64,000 bases of DNA from Sphingomonas aliaeris (GTDB lineage: Bacteria; Pseudomonadota; Alphaproteobacteria; Sphingomonadales; Sphingomonadaceae), in assembly GCF_016743815.1 (NCBI RefSeq), contig NZ_CP061036.1:124001-188000 (forward strand), written 5' to 3'. Position 1 is the stretch's first letter, and each line of letters begins with the position of its first letter. Position numbers and translations under genes: made by a program. Shown here piece after piece: positions 34,950 through 44,671 of the stretch. The notes beneath the pieces were generated by a model. It worked only from the letters and a program-made list of their open reading frames with translations. It searched no databases and was not told the DNA's origin.

Positions 34950-36562
34950 TGCCCACCACCGACGACGAACCTCAGATCGGTGAGCGCGCGCGCCTGGCCG
35001 AGCTCCTCCAGATCATGGGGCGCCATGGCTTCAACGGGCTCGCCTCGCGCCTGGGCCTGCTGCCCGGTCGTTCGGAGCAGCCGGTGGACGTCGGTACCCC
35101 CGAGCGGGTCGTCGCGCTGCTGCGAGACCTTGGACCCGTCGCGGTCAAGCTGGGGCAGGTGCTCGCGACCCGTGAAGACCTGCTCGGGCCGGAATGGGTG
35201 CGCGCGTTGTCGACGCTGCAGGACCGGGTGACCCCGCTGCCGTTCGAGGCGCTGGAGCCGACGATCCTGACCGCGCTTGGCTCCCCGATCGCGGACGTGT
35301 TCGCGAGCTTCGACCGCGAACCGATCGCCGCGGCCTCGATCGCGCAGGTTCATGGCGCCATCCTGCGCGACGGAACCGAGGTCGTGGTAAAGGTACGCCG
35401 ACCGGGGATCGCGGAACGCGTCGATGCCGACCTGAGGCTGCTTCGCCGCATTGCGCGGCTCGCCGCGAGACACTCACCGGAGATCCGTCGCCTCAAGCCT
35501 GACGAACTGCTCCGGTTCTTCGCTGAGAGCCTGTCGCAGGAAATGGACCTCAGCGCCGAAGCGGCAGCCTGCGAGAGCATCGGCGTGTTCCTGCAGCCGC
35601 TCGGCGTTCGCACGCCCGGCTTCTACTGGGATCAGGTTGGTCGCCGGATCAACGTGCAGGAACGGCTCGACGGCGTGCCGGTCCGCGCGATCCTCGACCG
35701 AGCGGGTGAGGACGGGGCGGGTCAGGGCGCTGCCGACGTCGCCGGCAGATATGCCGATGCGGTGCTGCGGATGATCATCTTCAACGGCCGGTTCCACGCG
35801 GACCCCCATCCCGGCAACGTGTTTGTTCTGGCCGACGGGTCGTTGGCGTTCATCGACTTCGGGGCGGTCGGCGTGCTCAGTCCCGCCCGGCGGAACGAGG
35901 TTGTCACGCTCGTCCTTGCCATCGCGGGTGAGGACACACGATCGGTGACGGACGTACTGTTGCAATGGTCGGGCGAGACCGACGTCGATCGCCCGGCACT
36001 GACCCGCGACCTCGACGCGCTGATCGACCAGTTCCGCGGGGCGGTACTCCAGCAGATCGAGCTCGCCGACATCTTCGGCCGCGTGTTCGCGCTGCTGCGC
36101 ACCTACCGCCTGGCGCTGCCACCCGACCTCGCCCTGCTGCTGCGCACCCTGCTGATCGCCGAAGGATTCGTGCGACGGCTTGATCCCGGCTTTGACATTG
36201 CCGCGCGCGCGGCACCGATCGCGCGCGAACTGCTGCGGGAGCGGATCGGCCCAGCCGGCCTAAAGCGTGGCGGACGCCGGCTGGCGACGAGCCTGGGCCG
36301 TCTGGCCGCCGCCTCGCCCGAGCTGGTGGCCTTCGCCGAGCGGGTTGCGCGGTCGGGTGCGCTGCCGATCGAATTGCAGGGAGGCGCGGTTTTCCCAACT
36401 CCGGCATCGCCCCGGCGCGCCGATCCCAACATTCTGTCCACCGGACTGCTTGTCGCGGGCGCGATCCTTCAGCGCGACCATGATGTTGTCGGCGCGATGT
36501 TGATGGCGTCTGCGGTGCTGCCTGCAGGCTGGGCTTGGTTTTCGAGCAGGCAGAGGCGCTGA
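34949..36562 (+). CDS. ABC1/UbiB-family atypical kinase
   Basis: 537 residues. Family blocks: LGPVAVKLGQVLATREDLLG (the KxGQ loop), AAASIAQVHGAILRDG (Ala-rich nucleotide loop), EVVVKVRRPGI (Lys), LSQEMDLSAEAA (ExD), FHADPHPGNVFVL (catalytic loop) and FIDFGAVGVLS (DFG). Two hydrophobic segments near the C-terminus may anchor it. UbiB-type proteins support ubiquinone biosynthesis or membrane lipid stress. ATG 34949 overlaps the TetR stop by one base; an upstream ATG 34937 is possible. Confidence 0.9.
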   Translation: MPTTDDEPQIGERARLAELLQIMGRHGFNGLASRLGLLPGRSEQPVDVGTPERVVALLRDLGPVAVKLGQVLATREDLLGPEWVRALSTLQDRVTPLPFEALEPTILTALGSPIADVFASFDREPIAAASIAQVHGAILRDGTEVVVKVRRPGIAERVDADLRLLRRIARLAARHSPEIRRLKPDELLRFFAESLSQEMDLSAEAAACESIGVFLQPLGVRTPGFYWDQVGRRINVQERLDGVPVRAILDRAGEDGAGQGAADVAGRYADAVLRMIIFNGRFHADPHPGNVFVLADGSLAFIDFGAVGVLSPARRNEVVTLVLAIAGEDTRSVTDVLLQWSGETDVDRPALTRDLDALIDQFRGAVLQQIELADIFGRVFALLRTYRLALPPDLALLLRTLLIAEGFVRRLDPGFDIAARAAPIARELLRERIGPAGLKRGGRRLATSLGRLAAASPELVAFAERVARSGALPIELQGGAVFPTPASPRRADPNILSTGLLVAGAILQRDHDVVGAMLMASAVLPAGWAWFSSRQRR

Positions 36563-36651
36563 CTTCCTGCTGCCCGACCTTCCCACACCCGACTCTCCAC
36601 CCTTACCCTTTCGCGCGCTTGTTCGGGTATCCGGCTCCTCGCTGAGAAGTG

Positions 36652-36676
36652 GAACAACCCACGAGAGGGGGCGTTT
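36652..36676 (+). promoter_or_regulatory. EcfG-type promoter of the sigma factor gene
   Basis: GGAAC (36652-36656), 16 bases, CGTT (36673-36676): an exact EcfG consensus, ending 63 bases before the sigma GTG start. This implies positive autoregulation in the general stress response. Confidence 0.8.
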
Positions 36677-36739
36677 CCGAACAAGTAAACCAGGCGGTGT
36701 ATAAACCGCACCCTGGTTCGATCGAGCGAGGGCTTTTGC

Positions 36740-37417
36740 GTGTCGGAACAACCGGATCACGAAGCGCATGTACCGGCTGAGGAGTTGTCTGACTTCGGTG
36801 CTGCACTGAGCGACTTGATGCCCAGGCTGGCGAGCTATGCGCGATCGCTAACAAGAAATCCCGATGCTGCACAGGATCTCGTTCAGGATACCGTGCTGAA
36901 AGCCTGGCGCAGCCGTGCGTCCTTCGAGGCCGGCACGAATTTGAAAGCTTGGACCTTCCGTATCCTTCGCAACTCCTTTTTGTCGCAGGTTCGTCGTAAA
37001 GGTGCGGGACAGGCAGGCGAGACCGCCGAACTCATTGATGTTCCGGTGGCGTCAAATCAAGAATCGGTCGTGACATTGGGCGATGTTCGCCGCCTGTGGC
37101 CGCGCCTGACACCCGAGCAGCAGCGGTGCATCCAATTTGTCGGGATCGAGGGTTTGAGCTACGAAGAGACAGCCACGATCGAACAGGTTCCTGTCGGTAC
37201 GATCAAGAGCCGCGTGGTGAGAGGGCGGCAGATGCTGCGCGCACTCCTGGATCAAGCGAACGTCGTGCCAGCCAAGGGGACAGCATCCCGGATCCTGTCG
37301 GTCGATTCGTCCCCTCGGTATGAGCCGTCGCGCGTTGATGATGAACACTCAAAGCAGATCGAACTGCTGCGAAGGTGGCGCGCGGAGCGTGCGGCCGCTC
37401 GCTGCGCCGTCGGATGA
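36740..37417 (+). CDS. ecfG: EcfG-like general-stress ECF sigma factor
   Basis: 225 residues. Region 2: LMPRLASYARSLTRNPDAAQ, DLVQDTVLKAWRSRASFEAG and KAWTFRILRNSFLSQVRR. Region 4: LTPEQQRCIQFVGIEGLSYE, ETATIEQVPVGTIKSRVVRG and RQML. The spacing and DLVQDTVLKAW form are typical of the EcfG group of alphaproteobacteria. A 45-residue tail after region 4 is longer than usual. GTG start. No NepR or PhyR gene is beside it, so it is probably a secondary EcfG paralogue controlled by the anti-sigma system encoded elsewhere. Confidence 0.85.
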   Translation: MSEQPDHEAHVPAEELSDFGAALSDLMPRLASYARSLTRNPDAAQDLVQDTVLKAWRSRASFEAGTNLKAWTFRILRNSFLSQVRRKGAGQAGETAELIDVPVASNQESVVTLGDVRRLWPRLTPEQQRCIQFVGIEGLSYEETATIEQVPVGTIKSRVVRGRQMLRALLDQANVVPAKGTASRILSVDSSPRYEPSRVDDEHSKQIELLRRWRAERAAARCAVG

Positions 37418-37936
37418 CTTTCTTAGGATCCACCAGATCTCGTTTGTGTCCCTTCCGTTTCAGACCCGCGATGAGCCCCCGTGGCGCCACGAGTTAATGA
37501 TGGCGCGATGGAGTCGTCTCGCGAGTTTGCCCGTTAATCGCTGCCAAACAGGCGATTTTCCCTGGATCATGTATTTTCGTTAGCATTCACCTCTGATCGT
37601 TGCGCCCTGGTTACAAGCGAGCAGGTGCTACGGGAACAGATCGTCCACGTTTCGGTTCGACGGTCGATCCTGCAGCGACCGTCGAATCTCGCTCGCGATC
37701 GTTACCGCGGAGTTATGCCTCGTACCTCGACGAGCTTGATGCCCACAGAAACCTCTTCGCGGTCGAGCTCAACGCCATCACTGTCCGGGAGCAGCAGCTG
37801 AACGCGCTGGTTCGCGTCTGGGCGTCGCTTGGGGAAGGTGGGGCGATCGGACGATTGCGGATCGTTCGGCGCTGCCACGCTGGGCACTACGCGTCTGGAC
37901 GACGCTGCGATCGTGAAAGGACGCGGTCTCGGCTGG
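37418..37936. other. Intergenic stretch with an efflux-channel remnant
   Basis: About 520 bases after the sigma gene. At 37633-37657 there is GGAAC-N16-GGTT, one base off the EcfG consensus. From about 37700 a TolC-like C-terminal fragment follows (separate entry). No complete gene is visible. Confidence 0.5.
37700..37850 (+). pseudogene. Remnant of an outer-membrane efflux channel C-terminus
   Basis: The frame reads YASYLDELDAHRNLFAVELN, then ITVREQQLNALVRVWASLGE. This is the last helix pair of TolC/NodT channels (SYLexLDAqR-x-LF...A-x-eL...R-x-x-LvxLYkaLG form). No signal peptide or body precedes it, and the RYRG residues that should lead in are in another frame. It is a short decayed fragment, unrelated in position to the intact channel at 28046. 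Confidence 0.6.
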
Positions 37937-38784
37937 TCAGGCGAGTTCTGCCCCGTGGCTGTCCTGCCAGGCGGCATCCTCGATCGCGTCATGCCCCGGC
38001 TCGCCCGCCGACTGCGCCCCCGTCCACCGCCAGGCATCCAGCCGTTTGCCCGTCACCGTCGCGGCAGCGTCGGAGCAGAGCCAGAGCAGCGGCGGGACCA
38101 CGATCTCGGGCGACAGCAGCCCGGCGCGGGCACTGTCCGGCAGCCCTTCGGGGATCATGCCGGTCAGCGTTGCGCCCCCTGGCAGCAGCGCGTTCACCGT
38201 GATGCCGCTATCAGCAAGGTCCTGCGCCCAGATCGCGGTTTCTGAATCCAGCGCCGCTTTGGACGGGCCATAGGGCGAGAAGCCTCTGCGCCGCATCGTC
38301 TCGCGGTTCATCGAGACGTTGACGATCCTCCCGCTGCCTCTCTCCAGCATCGCCGGGACAGCCGCGCGCGCCATCAGGAACGGTCCGTTGACGTTGGTGT
38401 CGATCACCAGGCGCCAGGTGTCGGGGGCGACCTCCCAGAATCGGGTCGGTTCGGTCAGGAAGGTATCGCTTACATACTTCATGCCGCGCCCGGCGTTGTT
38501 GACGAGGATGTCGAGCCGGCCGAACCGCGCGACCGCTTCGCGCACCGCCGCGGCACAATCCGCCGCCCGGGTCACGTCGGCGAGCAGCGGCCGCACCCGA
38601 TCGTCGCCGCATTCACGCTCTGCCTCCTTTGCGACCGCCTCGACTTCGGCAAGCTCGCGTGCAGCGGTGGCGATCACCCGCACGCCGGCCTGCGCTAGCC
38701 CCAGCGTCATGGCGCGGCCCAGCCCGCGACCGCCGCCCGTGACGATCGCGACTTGGCCGGCGAGCCCGTGCTCCTCGGGCGCGC

Positions 38785-38788
<4 letters not shown>
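37937..38788 (-). CDS. SDR-family oxidoreductase
   Basis: 283 residues. The Rossmann cofactor site is [20 protein letters not shown] (TGxxxGxG), then [16 protein letters not shown] (NNAG), and the catalytic region NVSMN followed by [11 protein letters not shown] (Ser, Tyr and Lys). A C-terminal tail of about 35 residues after GKRLDAW is unusual. NAD(P)H-dependent reduction or oxidation of an alcohol/ketone is expected; substrate unknown. It overlaps the aldo/keto reductase gene by 4 bases. Confidence 0.9.
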
Positions 38789-39774
<986 letters not shown>

Positions 39775-40128
39775 TGTTGATCCTCTCGTCTTCGGGCGAG
39801 TGTGCCAAGTCTGGGCCCGCTTCCCATTGTGCAAATCAGCGATTGTGGCGAACTCAGCGGCGCCGCTCACTTCTTGTTCCGACCGGGACTCGGCCGTCCT
39901 GATACCGACATGCCACACGAGCCGGCCGACTGGCGGCGCGCCCTCGGCCTGTGCAGTTCGTGTGGTACAACCTAGCGCGCAGTCCTGGCTTCGAGGCGCT
40001 TACCAGCCGTATCCATGATCATTGCGTTCCAGGCGAAAGGGCAGGGGCACAATCACCCACTGCTCCTTCGCCTTGCTGAAACCGTTCGATCCCGGACGAG
40101 TTCTGAGGCCGTTCGAAACGCTTGTCGC
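39775..40128. other. Intergenic stretch with degenerate coding traces
   Basis: On the plus strand about 39802-39975 is open and then, shifted by one frame, [20 protein letters not shown] can be read at about 39955-40014. It could be the decayed end of a regulator gene, but I cannot name the family. No clean gene or terminator is visible. Confidence 0.35.
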
Positions 40129-40608
40129 TCAGTTCCCGCTTAGCAGCTGTTCGGCGAGTTCGGTGTGCTTGGCGTCCGCCTCTTTTGCCTCGTCCGCGCA
40201 CGCCTTCATGTCACGCGCCACGTCCTCCATCCCAAGGTGTCCGCAATAGCTCGCCATCGTGCCGAAGGATGCGACCCAGTAGTGCAGCGCCAACTGTCCG
40301 CTTGCAATAATGCCGAGGTCCCGTGAGGTGTCGTCCGCAGCCTGTTGGCGGATCCTGCGACTTACTTCGTAATGGGCTTCGAGCACGGGGTTGTCCTGCT
40401 GCTCACCCGACCCCGTCTGCTGGACAGCACGCTCGATCTTATCGGCCCACTGCCGGGATGCCCGGTTTCCTTCCTCGAGCGCCGCTTTCAGGGCCGGGTG
40501 GCGGGCATCATTATTGACCTCGTCGGTTGCCTTTGCAGCCACATCACTGCCGGCCTTCATCGCAGCCAGTCCCTGAACTACGAGCTTCTGCAGATTGTCT
40601 TTTTCCAT
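40129..40608 (-). CDS. DUF892 (YciE/YciF-like) ferritin-like protein
   Basis: 159 residues, all-helical. LQKLVVQGLAAMKAGSD at the start, ALKAALEEGNRASRQWADKI, PVLEAHYEVSRRI, then LALHYWVASFGTMASYCGHL and AKEADAKHTELAEQLLSG. This is the DUF892 four-helix bundle associated with stress responses. Upstream on the minus strand a GGAAC is followed after 15 bases by GGTT, close to but short of an EcfG promoter. A stress-induced role is likely but inferred. Confidence 0.85.
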   Translation of the reverse strand: MEKDNLQKLVVQGLAAMKAGSDVAAKATDEVNNDARHPALKAALEEGNRASRQWADKIERAVQQTGSGEQQDNPVLEAHYEVSRRIRQQAADDTSRDLGIIASGQLALHYWVASFGTMASYCGHLGMEDVARDMKACADEAKEADAKHTELAEQLLSGN

Positions 40609-40864
40609 GGAGCCTCATCCTCATCCTGCGGCCGGCTCGAACGAAGAGCGGCTTGTTCATTAACCTTGAAGGCGATTGAAGTTCCGTCGGAACACGAGGC
40701 GGGAGTATGGACTATACCCTTTGTCGATCGCGGATGATCGCCTGGGGAAGGCACCGGCGTCGGAATGAGTTAGGAACCGCGCGCCCACCTGAGCAATCGT
40801 CGCCAACGTGATCGTGGAAACCTTGGCAAGAGCTCTTGCGTTCCCACTTGAGAGGAGCAGAACT

Positions 40865-41053
40865 ATGAAAGAGGTACACGACGCCCCTTCGGAAGCGGAG
40901 GCGAACCACGGCCTGGTCGCAGTTAAAGGCCCGGATGCCGTCGACGTCGTGATGACGCCAAAAGCAGCGTTGCGTACGGCCGAGCGGATCAGCAGTGCTG
41001 CGGTCGAGGCGCTTGTCGAACAGAACCTCAGCGAACCGGGCGACCGTCACTAA
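40865..41053 (+). CDS. Small hypothetical protein
   Basis: 62 residues: EVHDAPSEAEANHGLVAVKG, DAVDVVMTPKAALRTAERIS and a helical end. No signal or membrane segment. GAGAGGAG lies just before the ATG, supporting translation. A near-EcfG promoter (GAAAC-N17-CGTT at 40817-40842) precedes it. I do not recognise the family; the pattern (TPKAALRTAERI) is common in small Sphingomonas-type stress proteins, but this is weak. Confidence 0.6.
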   Translation: MKEVHDAPSEAEANHGLVAVKGPDAVDVVMTPKAALRTAERISSAAVEALVEQNLSEPGDRH

Positions 41054-41059
41054 AGCAGT

Positions 41060-42034
41060 TCAGGCCTGAAGCGCAGCGACGGGTGCATGAAGCGACCAGA
41101 TCAGCCCGGTTGGGAGGTCATCGACGCCTCCAACACCGCCTAGCCGCTTTGGGGTGGCGACCTCGAGCAAGCGTTCACTCCATGTGCAAAGCGGCGTCCT
41201 TACTTGCGGACCGTCACGTTCTGCCCATTGAAGCCAGATGTGCGGCTGGTCCGTGACGTTGACCTCCCAACGTAATGACACGTATCCGTCTTTTTCACTT
41301 AAGGCGCCGTAGCGCAGCGAATGCACCTCCAGCTCGTGAACAGCGAGCGCAAGGGCCGCCGCCGTGCTCGGTCCTACCGGAACAGGTGAGCCGACGATGC
41401 GAACGCGACTACGACCCCCTTCGGCAAGCGCCAGCTCGACCAGTGTCTGAAGATCGGTGACGTGGGCCTCGGGTTGCACGATCAAGTCGCTGATCCTGCT
41501 GAGCATCGCCACCCGGGCTGACAGCTCTCGGCCCTTCTCAAGAAGAGGCTCGTCGCCGTCCAACACCTGATTGGTCGTCGCTGAGACGATGGTGAGCAGG
41601 TTTCGAAGAACATGGCGAGCGCCATTGACTGGCATGAAGCCATTTGCTGGCGGCTGACTTTTGGAGGGCAGACCGAGCCCCATCACGACCTTTTCGTACG
41701 GAACCTTGAGCTGCACCTGCGAGCCATCAAGGAAGCGAATTGTCGTCGCGAAATCGTCGCTGCACAGGTGCGACACGGTAGCGGGATTGATCGCAACGAC
41801 TTGGCCATCAGCCAAGCCAAAGGTGGCGAGCGGCGTAGCCGCGTGCGGGCCGGGAGAGACCAGCTCCATCATTGAGGACCGCGGTGCCATGTCGGTCGCA
41901 TTCGGTACGGCGACATCCAGCGCCTCGGAGAGACGACAAGCAAAGAGGCTGCCGCCGGCGTCAACGCCGTCCAACAAGCTCAGCGCTCTCCGAGCAAGAA
42001 CGGCCGCCGTTCGCTCCGCTGCCTCTTTATCCAC
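41060..42034 (-). CDS. HWE/HisKA_2-type histidine kinase-like protein
   Basis: About 324 residues. The dimerisation segment reads NGARHVLRNLLTIVSATTNQ, corresponding to the H-x-x-x-N-x-L block of HWE/HisKA_2 kinases; the His is probably the phosphoacceptor. The HATPase part has ALALAVHELEVHSLRYGALS (N-box form HELxxNaxKYGALS) and DGYVSLRWEV, where the HWE W-x-x is expected. The usual N-box Asn is replaced by His (EVHSLRYG), which may weaken ATP binding. HWE kinases commonly feed the PhyR-EcfG pathway. GTG 42034 has AGAGGA upstream; a TTG at 42109 is the alternative. Confidence 0.7.
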   Translation of the reverse strand: MDKEAAERTAAVLARRALSLLDGVDAGGSLFACRLSEALDVAVPNATDMAPRSSMMELVSPGPHAATPLATFGLADGQVVAINPATVSHLCSDDFATTIRFLDGSQVQLKVPYEKVVMGLGLPSKSQPPANGFMPVNGARHVLRNLLTIVSATTNQVLDGDEPLLEKGRELSARVAMLSRISDLIVQPEAHVTDLQTLVELALAEGGRSRVRIVGSPVPVGPSTAAALALAVHELEVHSLRYGALSEKDGYVSLRWEVNVTDQPHIWLQWAERDGPQVRTPLCTWSERLLEVATPKRLGGVGGVDDLPTGLIWSLHAPVAALQA

Positions 42035-42109
42035 GACGATCCTCTTCCATTCGATCTGCTCTGTGGCCCCGCTTGTAGCCCCGAGCTTCGTTCCGCGCTC
42101 AGGTCTCAA

Positions 42110-42549
42110 TCAAATCGCCTGCTTCGCTCCCTGCCGGCATTCTCCGCGCGAGCAGAGGCCATAGCTTTCGAGAAGAGTTCCCGGAACACTCGCCCGGCGA
42201 GTGCCGGATTGTGCCGGTTCATGTTCTCTGACATTCTCTTGATCAGGCCGCATTGTCGCACCTGCGGGATAGAGGAGAAGCGCAACAAAAGGAAACCGTT
42301 CCGTTTCAACGTGGTTCCCGCCTTACGCAGCCGACGGGTGTGCCGCGACGAGGAGGCGCTCATAAGTGCTGCGCTGTCGCGTCTCTTAAATCTCGTGCAG
42401 GAACTGGTCTGTGCGTCCGTCAACGCGGCTGAGGTTCAGCCGACGACCAGCGGATTTCCTCGCCGGATCCTCCCTCTCACACCGCACAACACGCGAATTT
42501 AACATAATCTATGTTATCGGACCGGAAGCGTAACGGCTTTTTAGGTGTC
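42110..42549. other. Intergenic stretch with an EcfG-like element
   Basis: On the minus strand GGAAC (42318-42314), 16 bases, GGTT (42297-42294) resembles an EcfG promoter and points to the HWE kinase gene. The 14-base string AACCGTTCCGTTTC here is also in the DUF4142 promoter at 26803. No convincing gene is seen; small ORFs lack support. Confidence 0.45.
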
Positions 42550-43185
42550 TCACGCGGCCCCGATCGCCGCGGGCGCTTCGATCAGCCATCGCCCGACGAT
42601 CCGCTCGAAGTCGACATACGGAATCCGATCGGGGTCGAACTCTAGCACGGCCGCCAAATCGGGCAAATCGGCCAGAAACGCCTCATAGACGCGCTGCACG
42701 CGGTCGGCGCTCGGCAACTCGCGGCGCGACACGTTGGCGAGCCAATCACGCGCCTCGCGGAGCGCCCGAGCCGGGTCGCCGCCATGCTCGTGGATGTCCA
42801 TGCCGGCCAGATCGGAGATGAAACGCTGGTAGCGGAACTGCTCGACGTCGAGGATCAGGACACGCTTGGCTTTCTGATGTTTGCCGCCGTACCGCTTGGC
42901 GCCAAGGAACAGCCCGAGTTCGAGCGGCATGTTGAAGCGCGGCAGGTTGTTAACCGCGTCCAGCTCGGTGCGCGACAGGTCATGGATGCCGTAGCGGCAC
43001 TGTTCGATCAGCGCAAAAATCTTGTCGATCCGGGTCTGGCCACCGTCATCTAGCTCGCGCGCCGAGCGCGGGCGAAAGCCGCAGACGAGGATGGCAAAGA
43101 TCAGCGCCCGGAACGTCGGCGCGAACGCGTCGTCGAAGGGACAATTGATGAAGACGTCGTCCGTCGACGTCTGGACGGCCGGCAA
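42550..43185 (-). CDS. TIR-like or deoxyribosyltransferase-like putative effector
   Basis: 211 residues. DDVFINCPFDDAFAP at the N-terminus is a Rossmann-type first strand and loop. YGIHDLSRTELDAVNNLPRF and NMPLELGLFLGAKRYG follow. The combination I-x-D-x-S ... N-x-P-x-E-x-G-x-x-x-G is the active-site pattern of nucleoside 2-deoxyribosyltransferase and TIR/STIR-like folds, with the Glu of PLELG as the probable catalytic residue. An NAD or nucleotide hydrolase/transferase role is inferred. Start is TTG 43185. It follows a small basic protein and a trypsin-like protease gene on the same strand. Confidence 0.6.
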   Translation of the reverse strand: MPAVQTSTDDVFINCPFDDAFAPTFRALIFAILVCGFRPRSARELDDGGQTRIDKIFALIEQCRYGIHDLSRTELDAVNNLPRFNMPLELGLFLGAKRYGGKHQKAKRVLILDVEQFRYQRFISDLAGMDIHEHGGDPARALREARDWLANVSRRELPSADRVQRVYEAFLADLPDLAAVLEFDPDRIPYVDFERIVGRWLIEAPAAIGAA

Positions 43186-43186
43186 G

Positions 43187-43357
43187 CTACTTCTTCTTGG
43201 CCAAAACGCTCTTCACTGCCGCGGCGATACGCTGGTCGGAGACGGTCGCCTTTTTGGTCGCCACCGGCGCCAGAACGTAACGGCCCGTCGCTGCGCTGCG
43301 CCCGAGCACGCCCGGCTTGCTGCCCTTGGTGGTGATCGTGTCGGACCTGGTCGCCAT
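43187..43357 (-). CDS. Small basic protein in the protease/TIR-like cluster
   Basis: 56 residues: ATRSDTITTKGSKPGVLGRS, then AATGRYVLAPVATKKATVSD and a Lys-rich end. It ends 1 base before the start of the TIR-like gene, so both are coupled. No known domain is recognised. Its size and basic character would suit an antitoxin-like or nucleic-acid-binding partner, which is only a guess. Confidence 0.55.
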   Translation of the reverse strand: MATRSDTITTKGSKPGVLGRSAATGRYVLAPVATKKATVSDQRIAAAVKSVLAKKK

Positions 43358-43416
43358 GACGGTAATATGCGCCTCCCCTCCCCGCCGCGCAAGCGGCGTC
43401 CATGGCGCCGGCCCGA

Positions 43417-44280
43417 CTAGCGCCATCGTTCCCCATCGCCGACATCGAAGCTGATTGCATCGGCAAAGGGCCGGAGCACCTCGCTGGGAATCGCGTAGGT
43501 GATCGGCAGGCTGATCTCGCCCGCGGTGAGCCCGCTCGTTACCATGCCGAGCACCGCACCCGTCCTCGAGTCACACACCACGCCACCGCTGATGCCGCCA
43601 AGCGCCACCGAGCTGATCTGGAACAGTCGCGTCTCACCGCGCTGTATCGCCGGGATTACTGCGCTGACGATCCCTTCGAAAAAGGAGGGTTGGACCAGCC
43701 CGCGGTTGGTCGCGTTCGAGAAAAACATCGCCTTGCCGAGTGGGAAACCGCCGATCAGCACCCGGTCGCCTACCCCGACCTTGGTCGAGTCGCCCCAGGT
43801 AACCGGCGGCACGTTGTAGGGGGCCTCCTCGCTCTCGGTCGCAGGACAGATCAGGATGCCGGCGTCGATCCCCGGTCCGCCATTCTCGAATCGTTGGTCA
43901 TAGTAGCGCATGACGGCCGCGAACGGGTACGGCCGTTGCGCCTCTACGCCGTTCAGCCGGCTGTTCGCCCAGAGGTACGCTTCATGCTCCTTTAAGCGGA
44001 GCGCTTCCACGACGTGCCAGCAGGTGTAGAGCTTGCCGCGCCCGACCTGAAAGGCGGTGCCCTGAATGTCCATGACCCAGTCCTCATGGACGGGATCCTG
44101 GATCGCGATATGGAGCGCGAGGTCGCCCTTAGGCACGCCCGCCTTGTTACCGACGGGTACGATTGATCGTGCGAGGCGGGAGATTGGCGTGTCACGCCCG
44201 CGCGACGCCCAGGGCACGCGCTCGAGCGCCTCCTTCAGATCGACCGGTTTCGAAGCAGGCCTTCGATTGCGCTCGGCCAC
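43417..44280 (-). CDS. Trypsin-like serine protease
   Basis: 287 residues, no signal peptide, so cytoplasmic. The catalytic triad is readable: His in YTCWHVVEALRL, Asp in GPGIDAGILICP and Ser in SVALGGISGGVVCDS (GxSGG). The N-terminal region is basic. Cytoplasmic trypsin-like proteases beside TIR-like or NTPase genes are known parts of bacterial conflict systems. It lies 6 bases after an HU gene stop and about 60 bases before the small basic gene. Role as a defence protease is inferred. Confidence 0.75.
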   Translation of the reverse strand: MAERNRRPASKPVDLKEALERVPWASRGRDTPISRLARSIVPVGNKAGVPKGDLALHIAIQDPVHEDWVMDIQGTAFQVGRGKLYTCWHVVEALRLKEHEAYLWANSRLNGVEAQRPYPFAAVMRYYDQRFENGGPGIDAGILICPATESEEAPYNVPPVTWGDSTKVGVGDRVLIGGFPLGKAMFFSNATNRGLVQPSFFEGIVSAVIPAIQRGETRLFQISSVALGGISGGVVCDSRTGAVLGMVTSGLTAGEISLPITYAIPSEVLRPFADAISFDVGDGERWR

Positions 44281-44286
44281 GAACGC

Positions 44287-44556
44287 TCAGAGCCTATCCT
44301 TCAGCGCCTTGGCCGGCGTAAACGTCAGCTTCTTCGACGGCGCGATCGTGATCGCCTCGCCCGTGGCCGGATTGCGGCCGCTGCGCTCGCTCATGCTCTT
44401 CACCTTGAACTTGCCGAAACCCGGCAGGTTGATCTCGTCACCCGCCGCGGCTGCCTGGCCGATCGCGTTCAGCGCCGCGTCGAGCAGTTCGCGCGCCTGC
44501 TTCTCCGTCGTGCCGAGCTGGTCGGCGACCTGCTTGGCGAGATCCTTGGTGTTCAT
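44287..44556 (-). CDS. HU-family DNA-binding protein
   Basis: 89 residues. NTKDLAKQVADQLGTTEKQA, GDEINLPGFGKFKVKSMSER and RNPATGEAITIAPSKKLTFT, the last being the DNA-intercalating arm (RNPxTG) and final strand of HU/IHF proteins. ATG 44556 is chosen because the fold starts there; the ORF extends back to 44592. An extra HU beside a Tn7-like module may help transpososome assembly or regulate the protease cluster. Confidence 0.9.
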   Translation of the reverse strand: MNTKDLAKQVADQLGTTEKQARELLDAALNAIGQAAAAGDEINLPGFGKFKVKSMSERSGRNPATGEAITIAPSKKLTFTPAKALKDRL

Positions 44557-44671
44557 GCTGTCCGCTTCCCCTGTTTGCCGAGCCGATGTCATAGCGGCGA
44601 AGCCACCCGCGGCAAACCGTCGCTCCGCCCGTTGCCGACCGGGATCGCCGTCCCGCTTCAGCCGTGAGTCC

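Noticed and set aside
42106..42423. A NepR-like anti-sigma gene upstream of the HWE kinase
   Set aside because: The frame lacks the NepR helices and consensus residues; composition looks like non-coding sequence.
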